Shown piece after piece: positions 8,816-17,743 of a DNA stretch of 64,000 bases. This stretch comes from Perlabentimonas sp034003245 (GTDB lineage: Bacteria; Bacteroidota; Bacteroidia; Bacteroidales; Tenuifilaceae). The notes beneath the pieces are model-generated. The model did no database searches and had not been told where the DNA came from. It saw nothing but the letters and a program-made list of their open reading frames with translations. The stretch lies in the NCBI GenBank assembly GCA_034003245.1, contig JAVEYY010000027.1, forward strand, positions 1 through 64,000. Direction: 5' to 3'. Made by a program: the position numbers and the translations under genes. Position 1 is the first letter of the stretch. Each line of letters starts with the position of its first letter.

Positions 8816-10924
8816 GTGATAAAAGCTCTTCTCGTAATAGTTCTCGTCGCTGTTTCCACGCCCGGTTCTGCCAACGAAGCAGATACTACACGTGGATATA
8901 AGGTGGAGCAGATAAACTACCGGATTGAGAGGTTGGGGAAAAGTGTTAACCCTAAGCTCTCGGGAAACAACCAGTATCAAGTAGCATCAAAGGCCTTATC
9001 CCGACCCTTTGTATCGAGAGTAATCGATAGCTTGGGTAATCCCATCCCCAACGTAAAGGTATACTTCGAAATAATACAGACCCCTGATGCTGCATCTGAA
9101 TTCAGATTGGATCCTCTTTATACCCGCACCGATAGCCTAGGGCAGGCCAAATGTACATTTACTTTAGGCTCGAAGCCCGGAGAATATCAAGTGGCGGCAA
9201 AGATTAAAACCGACAGCCTGGAGTCGTTTGTGGTTTTTACCGCTTATGCCCGTAAGCAAAACTGGGTGCTACTGCTAACCGTGGGTTTGCTTGGAGGCCT
9301 TGCCCTTTTCCTAATGGGAATAAATCTGATGAGCACAGGCTTTAGGCATAGCGCTGGCGATAAGATTAGGAGCGTGCTGGGCAAGCTGGCCCAAAACCGA
9401 ATATACTCCACGGGGTTTGGGGCGTTTATTACCATGGTCACTCAAAGCAGTAGCGCAACCACGGTAATGCTTGTGGGTTTCGTGCAGTCGGGGTTACTAA
9501 AATTCCCCCAAACCATTGGGATGATATTTGGCGCAGCCATAGGCACCACCATTACAGTTCAGCTTATCGCGTTTAAAATTGCCGATTACTCGTTACTAAT
9601 GGTTGCGCTGGGCTTTGCGCTTAACGCTTTTGGCAAGCGCCAAGGGGTAAAATTTGCCGGAGAGGCAATTCTTGGGTTTGGTATCCTATTCTACGGAATG
9701 CATATTATGAGCGAGGCCATGTACCCACTCAGAACCTACGACCCATTTGTTGATCTGCTTAGCAAGTTACAAAACCCTATTCTAGGGATATTGGCGGGAA
9801 CGATTTTTACCGCGCTCATACAAAGCAGCGCCGCATTTATTGGAATTATGCTTACCCTGGCCACCCAAGGACTAATTAGCCTCGATGCAGCAATTCCGTT
9901 GCTTATGGGGGCAAATCTGGGAACCTCAATAACCGGGATTATTGCAGGTATCACAGCTAGCCGCGAAGCGCAAAAAGTGGCTATGGCGTATACAATATTT
10001 AAGCTGGTGGGAGTGTTTCTACTTGTGGGCTTTATACCACCCTTTGCTCAGCTTATTCGCTTTATTACCCCCGAAACAATAGGGGCGGGAGCCGAAACTG
10101 CATCGGAGAACATACCTAGGCTAATTGCCAATGCACATACCATTTACAATGTTTTGCTAACGCTTTTGGTATTACCCTTTACAAATCTTTACGCTAAACT
10201 TATCGACTGGATTCTTCCACCTGTGGTTGAGAAAAAGTCAAAATTCTCTACCTTATATCTTGATAAATCATTGCTATCAACCCCAGCCGTTGCTCTAAAA
10301 CTTGCAAAGCAAGAGGTGATTAGACTATGTGATATTGTTGATGAAATGGTTGATGAGATACTAATACCATTTATTTCGAAGGATAAATCGCCCTTGCAGC
10401 GAATCGAAAAGAGCGAGGCGAAGGTTGATTACTTGCGCGATCAGATAAACGCGTATTTGCTCAGCCTAACACGTCAAGATGTAACTGAGCAAAGCATCCA
10501 GGAGGCTTTTCAGATTATGTATGCGGTTAAGGAGTTTGAACAAATTGCAGATATTGTGTCGAAAAACCTTGTGGAAAGGGCTAAGTGGTGGATTCAATCG
10601 GGGCATGAGTTCTCGCCCGAAGGGAAGATGGAGATAAAAGAGTTTCATCTACTTACTCAAAAGCAGCTAAAGCGTGCCAAAAGCGTTTTCTCTGATCTTA
10701 ATCTCGAGAAAGCAAAAAAGACGGTAAAAAAATATCAGGAGTACAAGGATTTTGGGCGCGAGTTGGAGCGTCAACATTTCTCGAGGTTAAAGGAGGATGT
10801 GAATAAATCGGTAACCAGCTCAAAAACTCACCTTGAGCTAGTGTCGATGTTCCGAACCATTGGCAGCCATGCCAATAATGTGGCACAAATTATTTTGGAA
10901 TGGCCAATGAACCAAAGCAAATAG
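8816..10924 (+). CDS. Na+/phosphate cotransporter family protein with Ig-like domain
   Basis: Inner-membrane transporter of the NptA/PNaS family, predicted to couple sodium to phosphate. From the GTG at 8816 a signal peptide (VIKALLVIVLVAVSTPGSAN) leads into a periplasmic bacterial Ig-like domain (SRPFVSRVIDSLGNPIPNVK ... GEYQVAAKI). Two Na/Pi repeats follow, each with the signature QSSS or QSSAA (TQSSSATT, IQSSAAF). The last 200 residues form a PhoU-like helical domain. The open frame runs further upstream to 8513, but that part overlaps the toxin locus and contains no plausible protein. Transported ion is inferred from the family. Confidence 0.88.
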   Translation: MIKALLVIVLVAVSTPGSANEADTTRGYKVEQINYRIERLGKSVNPKLSGNNQYQVASKALSRPFVSRVIDSLGNPIPNVKVYFEIIQTPDAASEFRLDPLYTRTDSLGQAKCTFTLGSKPGEYQVAAKIKTDSLESFVVFTAYARKQNWVLLLTVGLLGGLALFLMGINLMSTGFRHSAGDKIRSVLGKLAQNRIYSTGFGAFITMVTQSSSATTVMLVGFVQSGLLKFPQTIGMIFGAAIGTTITVQLIAFKIADYSLLMVALGFALNAFGKRQGVKFAGEAILGFGILFYGMHIMSEAMYPLRTYDPFVDLLSKLQNPILGILAGTIFTALIQSSAAFIGIMLTLATQGLISLDAAIPLLMGANLGTSITGIIAGITASREAQKVAMAYTIFKLVGVFLLVGFIPPFAQLIRFITPETIGAGAETASENIPRLIANAHTIYNVLLTLLVLPFTNLYAKLIDWILPPVVEKKSKFSTLYLDKSLLSTPAVALKLAKQEVIRLCDIVDEMVDEILIPFISKDKSPLQRIEKSEAKVDYLRDQINAYLLSLTRQDVTEQSIQEAFQIMYAVKEFEQIADIVSKNLVERAKWWIQSGHEFSPEGKMEIKEFHLLTQKQLKRAKSVFSDLNLEKAKKTVKKYQEYKDFGRELERQHFSRLKEDVNKSVTSSKTHLELVSMFRTIGSHANNVAQIILEWPMNQSK

Positions 10925-10975
10925 CGTTATCATTAACCTAATATGGTTGTCCGCATAGATGCCTAGAATTATGGT

Positions 10976-11025
10976 CTTGATTTTCTTCATTTACCCCGTC
11001 CCTAAAGGGAGTGAAGAAAATCAAG
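10976..11025. repeat. 14-bp perfect inverted repeat in a gene-free stretch
   Basis: CTTGATTTTCTTCA (10976-10989) is exactly complementary to TGAAGAAAATCAAG (11012-11025). The 22-base loop contains a further small palindrome, CCCTAAAGGG. The gap from 10925 to 11314 has no gene; this hairpin is its only clear structure. It could terminate the cotransporter transcript or be an interspersed palindrome. No T-run follows, so a classical terminator is unlikely. Confidence 0.6.
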
Positions 11026-11314
11026 TTGATTCCGCCGACTGGGGAATTAGGAGTAAACAAAGTGATCTATGATCGATATAGCATTGCTAAGAATCATAGC
11101 GGATACTCATTTACCCCAAAATCATTGTCCCAGTTCTACTCTTGTCTCTTTTAATAATTCGATGTAAAATCCTGAACGGCTGGTTAATCTGCTGCCAATA
11201 ATGTATTTTGATTGGAATCGATTAATGAGTGTAAACCTTACATTAAAGGTTAAGTCAAATGGCCAAATAATATGATTCGAGAAATAACTAATCCACTTAC
11301 AGCAGTTTCCAAAA

Positions 11315-11926
11315 ATGATGGTTGAATATAAACTTTTACTTAGCTGTTTTGTGGCATTTGTTGCTTTGGTGAACCCATTCCAAAAGGTTTTTGTGGTGAC
11401 CTCGTTGCAACAACAATTCGATATTCAAACAACTAGGTCGATATCGGTAAAGGCTTCACTAACTGCGTTAATTATACTGCTATTTTTTCTTTTCCTAGGA
11501 AATGTTGTATTCAATTACGTGTTTAGAATCGAACTTTTTGCTTTTCAGATAACCTGCGGGGCGGTTCTGTTTTTTAACGGGTTAAACGGGCTTCAAAAGG
11601 GGATGTTTATTAAACTCGACAGTAACCTGTCGATGAAGGATATTGTTACTGTACCCATTGCACTCCCAATGATAGCCGGCCCAGCCACAATTACAGCCGC
11701 TGTAACTTTTCCTGCCGAATTTGGTAAACTCTTCACCGTAATATCTATTATTGCTGCACTTGCAGTAAACTTAGTGTTTATGCTCTACGCAAACTATATT
11801 GGAAGGTTATTGGCTCGGTTCAACTTGATGAATCCGCTGATTAGAATATTTGGGTTAATTGTTGCAACCATTGGAGTGCAAATGGTTTTCAATGGCGTTA
11901 AAAGTTTTATCGTTTCAATATCCTAA
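11315..11926 (+). CDS. MarC family integral membrane protein
   Basis: A 203-residue protein with about six transmembrane helices, matching the MarC (UPF0056) family: VALVNPFQKVFVV near the start, then FQITCGAVLFFNGLNGL and PIALPMIAGPATITAA in the middle. The family was once linked to multiple antibiotic resistance but its function is unknown; no transport substrate should be assigned. The ATG at 11318 is an equally possible start. It converges on the sugar transferase gene on the minus strand. Confidence 0.88.
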   Translation: MMVEYKLLLSCFVAFVALVNPFQKVFVVTSLQQQFDIQTTRSISVKASLTALIILLFFLFLGNVVFNYVFRIELFAFQITCGAVLFFNGLNGLQKGMFIKLDSNLSMKDIVTVPIALPMIAGPATITAAVTFPAEFGKLFTVISIIAALAVNLVFMLYANYIGRLLARFNLMNPLIRIFGLIVATIGVQMVFNGVKSFIVSIS

Positions 11927-11990
11927 CACCCTTGTGGGCTTTCAGATTAGTCGCAGATTTGGTGTTGTATCCGCAAACTAGTTTTTCAGC

Positions 11991-12521
11991 TTATCGTTTA
12001 AGAATCAATTTTAAAGCGAATCCCACTGTTTGATATAATATCTGAAAATCTAATTTTAGGTTTCGGGTACTAACATATTCAATATCATACTCAATATCCT
12101 GGAAAAACTCGAGCTTTTTATGCGGATTCTTTAACTGCCTAAGGCAGGTGATTCCGGGCTTCACACTTAACCGCTCTCTTTGCCAGGATTGGTACTGCTC
12201 TACATGCTCGGGAATATGGGGTCGCGGGCCAACCATCGACATGCTACCCCAAAGTACATTGAGCAGCTGAGGTAACTCGTCGATATGAGATGTTCTAAGA
12301 AAAAACAGTGTTTTAACCCTTCTGCTCCCTGGCTTCTGACCTATTGTTTTAAACTTTAAAATCTTAAAGGGCTTTCCTCTCCTACCCACCCGAACTTGTA
12401 CAAAAAAGGGATTCTCCCTTAATCCTATCCAAAGCCAAATGGTAATAACCAATAGGAATGGAGAAAGCAGAACCAGTAATATGGTTGCTACAGTCTTGTC
12501 GAGTATGCTTTTGGTTAACAA
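11991..12521 (-). CDS. undecaprenyl-phosphate sugar phosphotransferase (WcaJ/WbaP type)
   Basis: Initiating glycosyl-1-phosphate transferase that would load the first sugar of a surface polysaccharide onto undecaprenyl phosphate. A single N-terminal hydrophobic helix (ILLVLLSPFLLVITIWLWI) is followed by the catalytic part with FKILKFKT, LRTSHIDELPQLLNVL and MVGPRPHIPEH. The length of 176 residues is that of the minimal catalytic domain. No ATG is available; the frame opens at a TTG (12521). It lies 22 bases downstream of the Wzi-like gene, so the two probably share a transcript and a role in capsule or exopolysaccharide. Confidence 0.88.
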   Translation of the reverse strand: MLTKSILDKTVATILLVLLSPFLLVITIWLWIGLRENPFFVQVRVGRRGKPFKILKFKTIGQKPGSRRVKTLFFLRTSHIDELPQLLNVLWGSMSMVGPRPHIPEHVEQYQSWQRERLSVKPGITCLRQLKNPHKKLEFFQDIEYDIEYVSTRNLKLDFQILYQTVGFALKLILKR

Positions 12522-12543
12522 AACAATTGATTTTTATGCTGAT

Positions 12544-14136
12544 CTAAAACCCAAAATTCCCGCCAAAAGTAACTGTAACAGGATTGTTTAACAGAATGGG
12601 CGGCGTGAATTTCTGTACGTTTCCGCTATAGCTTGAATGATCAACTCCAAAGTATAAGTAGCTGTCGTGAAGCACTTGCAACGAAAGGGTTGCAGAAATC
12701 TTGGTCATCTCCCAGTCAATGCTCTCCATAAAGATTAAACCCCATCGCGATTCCTCGGTGTTGGTGCTGGGCCCCTTTTGGGCATGAGTATACGAAACCT
12801 CAACCTTGGCGTTCCTAAATGGCCTATAAGCTAAGGATAAATAGGTTTCCTGAGCATTCTCGCCAAGGTAGTGTCCCAAGTTGTAGCGGTTACTCTCGAA
12901 ATTGGTTGTGGTGATTATGTGCTCGTAGGTTTGGGGATTGGTTCGAGTGTACTCTGCAGTAACCGAGAGATTTTTAACGGGGAAATTCGAAACTCTAGTT
13001 CCAGCCTTAAGGCTATAGAAATTGCTATGCTTCTCGGGATCGAACATTCGGGTTAAGCCAAGCTCGTCGAGAAAAAGAGTAAAGTACATGTGCGTGTTTC
13101 GCAATAACCGTGATGAAATATCAAAAAACATCTGCGAGTTTTGCCCAGTGTAATTCGACATTCCGTTAAGGTGATGGTCCACCGACTTGTAAAAAAATAG
13201 CGGTGTTAAATATGCCGGATGGATATCCATATCGGAGTAGATAACGGAGTTTCCAAACGATAGATTTAGCCGCTTTACAGGGGTAACCGTAAAGAAATTG
13301 GCAGCAATATACTTTGGATGGAAAAGATGACGTTGTGTACCCGCATAAGTATACGAACGGCTGCTATCAATGACCTGCGAAACCAGCCAACCGTGGATAT
13401 AGTTTAGCTCAAACCAGTTGGCGGGTTTGAGCATCAACTTAAGCATGGCAAACGATGGAGCACGACTATACAGAATATTGGTTCCGTTATAACCACTTCC
13501 CCACTCAAGATGATCCTTAACCAGACTAATATTCCCCCAGCTCCACCCCCAGCTCATTCCTCCTCGCATCTCGCTATATTCACCTCCAGTTCCTGAATTT
13601 TTATACCCTCCACCCTGATACTGGTTTAGGTAGGTTCGCACCCCAAGTCTATGATTCTCGTTGTAATCGCGCAAGCTGGCATACATGGCAAAGTTTTCAC
13701 CAACATATCCCCAAGCCTCTGCCCCAACCCAACGACGATAGATAACCTCGCCATCGTTCATCAGGGTGTTCACTCCCATTACAGGATTTAGGGTGGCGGC
13801 AAATAGGCTGTCGCGATAGTAAAGAACATCAAATCTTCGGGGGAAATTCTTGTGCGAATTCAACTCCTTGCCAAAATCTTTTAGGTAAAAATCGAGTTCC
13901 GCTTGCTGTCGTAGGTTTAGCTCATTTTTTCTTTCCTGTGCAGTGCTTAACATCTCGCTAATCTGCTTGCGCGAGTATGGCTTTACGCTGCTATTAACCG
14001 ATACAACTCCAGCATTGGCCAGCTCATCGATAAACTCGTAAATGCCCTTGTTGGTGACATGCTGATAGATATGCTGAGCATTAAGCTGCGGCAATAGCAT
14101 TAAGAATAGAATTATACCGGCAAGAATTGGGCGCAT
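12544..14136 (-). CDS. Wzi-like capsule assembly outer-membrane protein
   Basis: Predicted outer-membrane beta-barrel of the capsule assembly Wzi family, which in E. coli anchors capsule at the surface. The start at 14136 (MRPILAGIILFLMLLPQLNA) gives a clean signal peptide; the longer open frame to 14232 overlaps the preceding gene and adds no signal. The rest is rich in alternating aromatic and polar strands and ends in phenylalanine (TVTFGGNFGF), typical of barrels. It sits between the membrane-anchored rhodanese and the sugar transferase. The link to the sulfur genes upstream may be only co-transcription. Confidence 0.82.
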   Translation of the reverse strand: MRPILAGIILFLMLLPQLNAQHIYQHVTNKGIYEFIDELANAGVVSVNSSVKPYSRKQISEMLSTAQERKNELNLRQQAELDFYLKDFGKELNSHKNFPRRFDVLYYRDSLFAATLNPVMGVNTLMNDGEVIYRRWVGAEAWGYVGENFAMYASLRDYNENHRLGVRTYLNQYQGGGYKNSGTGGEYSEMRGGMSWGWSWGNISLVKDHLEWGSGYNGTNILYSRAPSFAMLKLMLKPANWFELNYIHGWLVSQVIDSSRSYTYAGTQRHLFHPKYIAANFFTVTPVKRLNLSFGNSVIYSDMDIHPAYLTPLFFYKSVDHHLNGMSNYTGQNSQMFFDISSRLLRNTHMYFTLFLDELGLTRMFDPEKHSNFYSLKAGTRVSNFPVKNLSVTAEYTRTNPQTYEHIITTTNFESNRYNLGHYLGENAQETYLSLAYRPFRNAKVEVSYTHAQKGPSTNTEESRWGLIFMESIDWEMTKISATLSLQVLHDSYLYFGVDHSSYSGNVQKFTPPILLNNPVTVTFGGNFGF

Positions 14137-14203
14137 CGCATTTTTTCTGCAAGATAGTAATATCTTTAAAAATGGATGCTTTGCGAGTTGATGAAAAAAC
14201 ACC

Positions 14204-14797
14204 CTAGCATCCGCCACGAGGAACCAGCACATCTATAACCTGAATCTCCTGAGCGGGTTGATTCATCTTACCTCCCGCTGGCATTTGTTGGCTGTAGTTG
14301 AACCTCATCTTCTCGTCAGTGAAATGGTAGTATGCTGGATTCTGGTTGTTTATCACAAAATCACGAGCAACGATATATCCTCCACTAAGCACTTTAAAAT
14401 GATTATATCCCTGCAGAATAAGTAGCGCACTGGCACGTATGGCTTCGGCTTCGGTATTGGCGTAAAGAACTTTTACCTTATCGCTTCGCCCGCTTATATA
14501 CTCTGAATACTCATCGTCGAAAAGCTTATCGATAGGCACATTTACTGCATTGGGTAACCTTCCTTGGTTGTACTCCTCAGCGCTCCTTATATCTATTAGC
14601 AGAATATCAGGATTGTTAGTCTTTACTGCCAGGGCAAGATTATACAGCGAAAAGTTGGCATCTGGTGAAACCAGAAGTGCGGTCTTATCCTCAACAGAAA
14701 TACTGTAGGGCGAGGTAACGATTTTTTTACCTACCATCGCCAAAATAATTAATGCTGCAATTACGCTTACGGTTATGCCTAGGATATGTGTTTTCAT
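14204..14797 (-). CDS. membrane-anchored rhodanese-like protein with C-terminal RGGC
   Basis: The 197 residues begin with one membrane helix (ILGITVSVIAALIILAMVG) that would leave the rest in the periplasm. A rhodanese domain follows, with LLIDIRSAEEYNQGRLPNAV and a C-terminal GYNHFKVLSGGY. The active-site loop reads VLYANTEAEA, so the cysteine expected after the tyrosine is an alanine and classical sulfurtransferase activity is unlikely. A linker leads to the last residues VLVPRGGC, shared with two upstream neighbours. It is the last sulfur-related gene of the run, 50 bases after the YeeE fusion. Function beyond 'rhodanese fold' is unknown. Confidence 0.85.
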   Translation of the reverse strand: MKTHILGITVSVIAALIILAMVGKKIVTSPYSISVEDKTALLVSPDANFSLYNLALAVKTNNPDILLIDIRSAEEYNQGRLPNAVNVPIDKLFDDEYSEYISGRSDKVKVLYANTEAEAIRASALLILQGYNHFKVLSGGYIVARDFVINNQNPAYYHFTDEKMRFNYSQQMPAGGKMNQPAQEIQVIDVLVPRGGC

Positions 14798-14847
14798 CTT
14801 GAATTGTGATTTTAGATGTCAGAAACTATTTCAATCTGGTTAGGCGA

Positions 14848-16056
14848 TTAGCATCCACCACGGGCTGCTGCTGTTTGCGAAAAATCGGGTTCTGGTGCTG
14901 GCTCTTGTCTTTTCTCGCTGAATGTCTCCTCCTTAAATGCCCTGCGGGCACGCTCCCTAAATCGGAATGCAAACTCATCCTCCATTCTCAAGGAGCTGGT
15001 TTTAGTGTTATTCTCAAGATTGTAAAACAAGCCGTTTAATCCCCCTTCCATTACAAACAGATTGTCGTAACCCATTCTTCGTGCTATAACCCATGCCTTT
15101 TCGGCAAGAGCAGTTCCGTTGGAGTATAGGATAACCTTTTCGCCTTTAGGCGATAGAATTTTTCGCCACTGCTTACGATGAAGCTGCTCGATAGGGATAT
15201 TAATTGATCCGGGTAGACTAAACTCGGCCACCTCGGCACGTGTTCTAACGTCAATTAGCACTACTGGGTGGTAATCGTTTAGCAGCTTAAAGGCAACTTC
15301 ATCGGGATGGACATAATGCTTTCCCAGTAAAATCTCCTGCTGTAGCTGATCTTTGGGGGACTCATTTACTCCAGTTAATCGCTTAAATGGGGTAAATATC
15401 AATATTACTCCAACTAATAGGGCCATTGTTACCGGAATAAAATAGCTGGTCCCTTTTGTGTCGGCCAGCCCTGTTTCGGGGTTAACCTTAGCCTCAATCA
15501 TTGCTGTGACCCCAAATGCGATTAGAGCCATTGCTATTAGCAGAAAGGCAAACCACCCTGCCGAAATGCCCAAAGTATCGAAGATAAACAACCGGCCTAG
15601 GTTTCCACTTACCGAGAACTCTTCGATAAGGGGAAATGCTTCACCATAAACAGTTATACCCAAATAGATACCAACCAGAAAGATCATGGCATCAATTTTC
15701 CCGATAGCTGCAGCTGTAACGCTAGTTCCTGGACAATAACCTCCAAGGATAAAGCCAAATCCCATTATTACACCGCCAACTATGGCAGGCCAAAGAAAAG
15801 TGGGGTTTACGTACACCAGCGACATGTCAATCCACCCTAAGTAATTCATGGCAAAAACTCCAACCATGGCGGTAACGCCAGCGGTAAAGAAAACGCGTAA
15901 CACGGTGAAATCGTAGCCGTAAAAAACGCCGGCCAGCCTTCGCGACGAGGAAAATCCTGCCGACTCGAGCACGTATCCAAATGCGATTCCAATCAGAAGG
16001 GCAAAGAGCAAGTCCCATTCCATCCCGATTATTCCTTGTGGTATTAGTGGTCCCAT
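14848..16056 (-). CDS. YeeE/YedE transporter half fused to rhodanese domain, C-terminal RGGC
   Basis: The first 250 residues form a YeeE/YedE (sulf_transp) membrane domain with the conserved motif GGYCPGTSVTAA; TsuA of this family imports thiosulfate using conserved cysteines. After the last membrane helix (PVTMALLVGVILIFTPF) comes a rhodanese domain (VVLIDVRTRAEVAEF, MGYDNLFVMEGGLNG). Its active-site loop is VILYSNGTA, with serine in place of the catalytic cysteine. The tail ends AAARGGC. It pairs with the smaller YeeE protein just upstream, 51 bases away; together they probably make one transporter. The substrate (thiosulfate or another sulfur species) is inferred. Confidence 0.87.
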   Translation of the reverse strand: MGPLIPQGIIGMEWDLLFALLIGIAFGYVLESAGFSSSRRLAGVFYGYDFTVLRVFFTAGVTAMVGVFAMNYLGWIDMSLVYVNPTFLWPAIVGGVIMGFGFILGGYCPGTSVTAAAIGKIDAMIFLVGIYLGITVYGEAFPLIEEFSVSGNLGRLFIFDTLGISAGWFAFLLIAMALIAFGVTAMIEAKVNPETGLADTKGTSYFIPVTMALLVGVILIFTPFKRLTGVNESPKDQLQQEILLGKHYVHPDEVAFKLLNDYHPVVLIDVRTRAEVAEFSLPGSINIPIEQLHRKQWRKILSPKGEKVILYSNGTALAEKAWVIARRMGYDNLFVMEGGLNGLFYNLENNTKTSSLRMEDEFAFRFRERARRAFKEETFSEKRQEPAPEPDFSQTAAARGGC

Positions 16057-16107
16057 GGCAAAGGGTTATTTTTTGTTAAACTGATTAGCACTTAAGATTC
16101 AAGTTGA

Positions 16108-16626
16108 TTATATCCAAAGCTTTCTGAAAAAGTAGGCAACGGCGTACCCTGTTCCAAAAATGGCCATCATGGTTAAAATTCCTCCTGTGGACATAACCGC
16201 CATGCCGCTAAGGGCGGCACCGCTGGTACATCCACGGCCAAGCTGTGCTCCAATTCCAAACAACATGCCTCCCAATAGAGCAAAGCCAAGCCGCGTGCCA
16301 ATTCGAACGCTAGGGCCGCGCTCCACCTTAAACTTCATTCTTCCCGAGAGAATCCCTGATAGTAAACCACCAATTAGAACGCCCAGCACTTCAATTGAGA
16401 GCCACGATTTTAAGGGATGTGACTCGCCAGCGAGGGTTGGCCCCCAAAAACTCGATTTTGCGGCATGCGCAGGAGCAACTGCACTTACCGAAACAGTGGC
16501 TAAATCCTTAAATGCTCCACTAGCTCCTAGCCCTCGACCCGAAATGTAAATGGCCATAAGCAAAACCAAGCCAAGCAAAACGCCGGCAAGGTATGAGTTA
16601 ATATACTGGCTTTTTTGATTTTCCAT
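16108..16626 (-). CDS. YeeE/YedE family protein, small half
   Basis: A 172-residue membrane protein of the YeeE/YedE family with the conserved motif GRGCTSGAALSGMA near residue 130 and about four or five helices. Thiosulfate transporters such as TsuA carry two such cysteine motifs in one chain; here they are split over this protein and the following YeeE-rhodanese fusion. Unlike its neighbours it has no RGGC tail (it ends FFRKLWI). It lies 51 bases from genes on both sides, within the same minus-strand run. Confidence 0.87.
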   Translation of the reverse strand: MENQKSQYINSYLAGVLLGLVLLMAIYISGRGLGASGAFKDLATVSVSAVAPAHAAKSSFWGPTLAGESHPLKSWLSIEVLGVLIGGLLSGILSGRMKFKVERGPSVRIGTRLGFALLGGMLFGIGAQLGRGCTSGAALSGMAVMSTGGILTMMAIFGTGYAVAYFFRKLWI

Positions 16627-16677
16627 ATCTTATAATATTATGCCTGTGCGGCTAATTATATCAATATTCTTACTGAA

Positions 16678-17736
16678 TTAACAACCTCCCCTTGGAACAG
16701 CAACCACATCAACCTTTTCGAGCGGTTGGCTAGAAACCGACCCTGATGAAACAGGGAAATCGAAAATCTCCTTTTCGGTAAATGCGTTGCTGATACCATG
16801 CTTAAGCATTATGCTGTGCATAAAACCATTGGCACCATACGTAAGCGTTCGGGCATCGTACCCCAAAAGCCTTAAGTATGCCACAACAAACGAGCTGTGC
16901 TGCCCTGTAAAACAGTAAATCACCACCGGTTTGTCGATGGGTAGAGTATAAAGTTGCTCATTCCTTTTGAGTGACTTTTTGGGCTGATACTGAATAGCCC
17001 CAGGGATATGACCAATGTTATATAATGGCTCTGGCCAATAGTTCGCTATATAAAAGTTTTGCCCTGCCTCAAAAAGTGTATCGGCCGAAATGGTAATAGG
17101 GTTAAAATCATCGGCAAAAAGTTTATGCGCACGCTCGCGAAGAATGGTGTAACCATAGCTCTCGGAGGTTTCAATGGCAGGGAAATCTCCTCCAGGATTC
17201 TTGAGGTTAGATTTCTTCTCCAATGTTTCGGCAAACTTACTCGACCGGCGGGGAATCCATCGTGCTTCGGCTGTTTCTTTATGCCAGCTGCTAAAGCCCC
17301 ACTTTAGGGCAAAGACATTATTGTATCCCAGAAACCGTAGAATGGATGTTGCATATGAGGCGGTTTGCCCAGCATTACATACCAGTGCTATGGTTTTAAA
17401 GCTGCTTGGATCAATTGTTCTCTCAAAATAGTTTAGGATTTGAGTAAATGGAACATTTACTGAGTAAGGGATGTGAGCAGCAGCAAACTCATTAGGATTC
17501 CGCATATCAATCACCAGTGTGCTGCCGTTAAGCTGCCCGTACAGCTCGGGTGCCGAAATCATTGCAGGCACATTATCGCTATTGATAAAATCGCCCGAAC
17601 GTTCCATGTATGTTATCAGGGAATCGAAGGCCGCCTGAGGTGCATGCTGGTCATCAAAAACCTTTTCGATCTTGCTATCGCACGACGATAAAAAAATGGC
17701 GGCAATTACTACTGTAAGAAACATTTTCACCCTCAT
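16678..17736 (-). CDS. double-rhodanese lipoprotein with C-terminal RGGC
   Basis: Starting at the ATG at 17736, the N-terminus MFLTVVIAAIFLSSCDSK is a lipoprotein signal with the lipobox cysteine, so the protein is exported. Two rhodanese domains follow, and both keep the catalytic cysteine: ALVCNAGQTASYA in the first and VIYCFTGQHSSF in the second. The tail ends VVAVPRGGC. It starts 7 bases after the cytochrome b gene and precedes the two YeeE genes. It is the only member of the RGGC trio with intact rhodanese active sites, so it may be the enzymatic sulfurtransferase of the set. The actual sulfur donor is unknown. Confidence 0.87.
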   Translation of the reverse strand: MRVKMFLTVVIAAIFLSSCDSKIEKVFDDQHAPQAAFDSLITYMERSGDFINSDNVPAMISAPELYGQLNGSTLVIDMRNPNEFAAAHIPYSVNVPFTQILNYFERTIDPSSFKTIALVCNAGQTASYATSILRFLGYNNVFALKWGFSSWHKETAEARWIPRRSSKFAETLEKKSNLKNPGGDFPAIETSESYGYTILRERAHKLFADDFNPITISADTLFEAGQNFYIANYWPEPLYNIGHIPGAIQYQPKKSLKRNEQLYTLPIDKPVVIYCFTGQHSSFVVAYLRLLGYDARTLTYGANGFMHSIMLKHGISNAFTEKEIFDFPVSSGSVSSQPLEKVDVVAVPRGGC

Positions 17737-17743
17737 GGCGATT

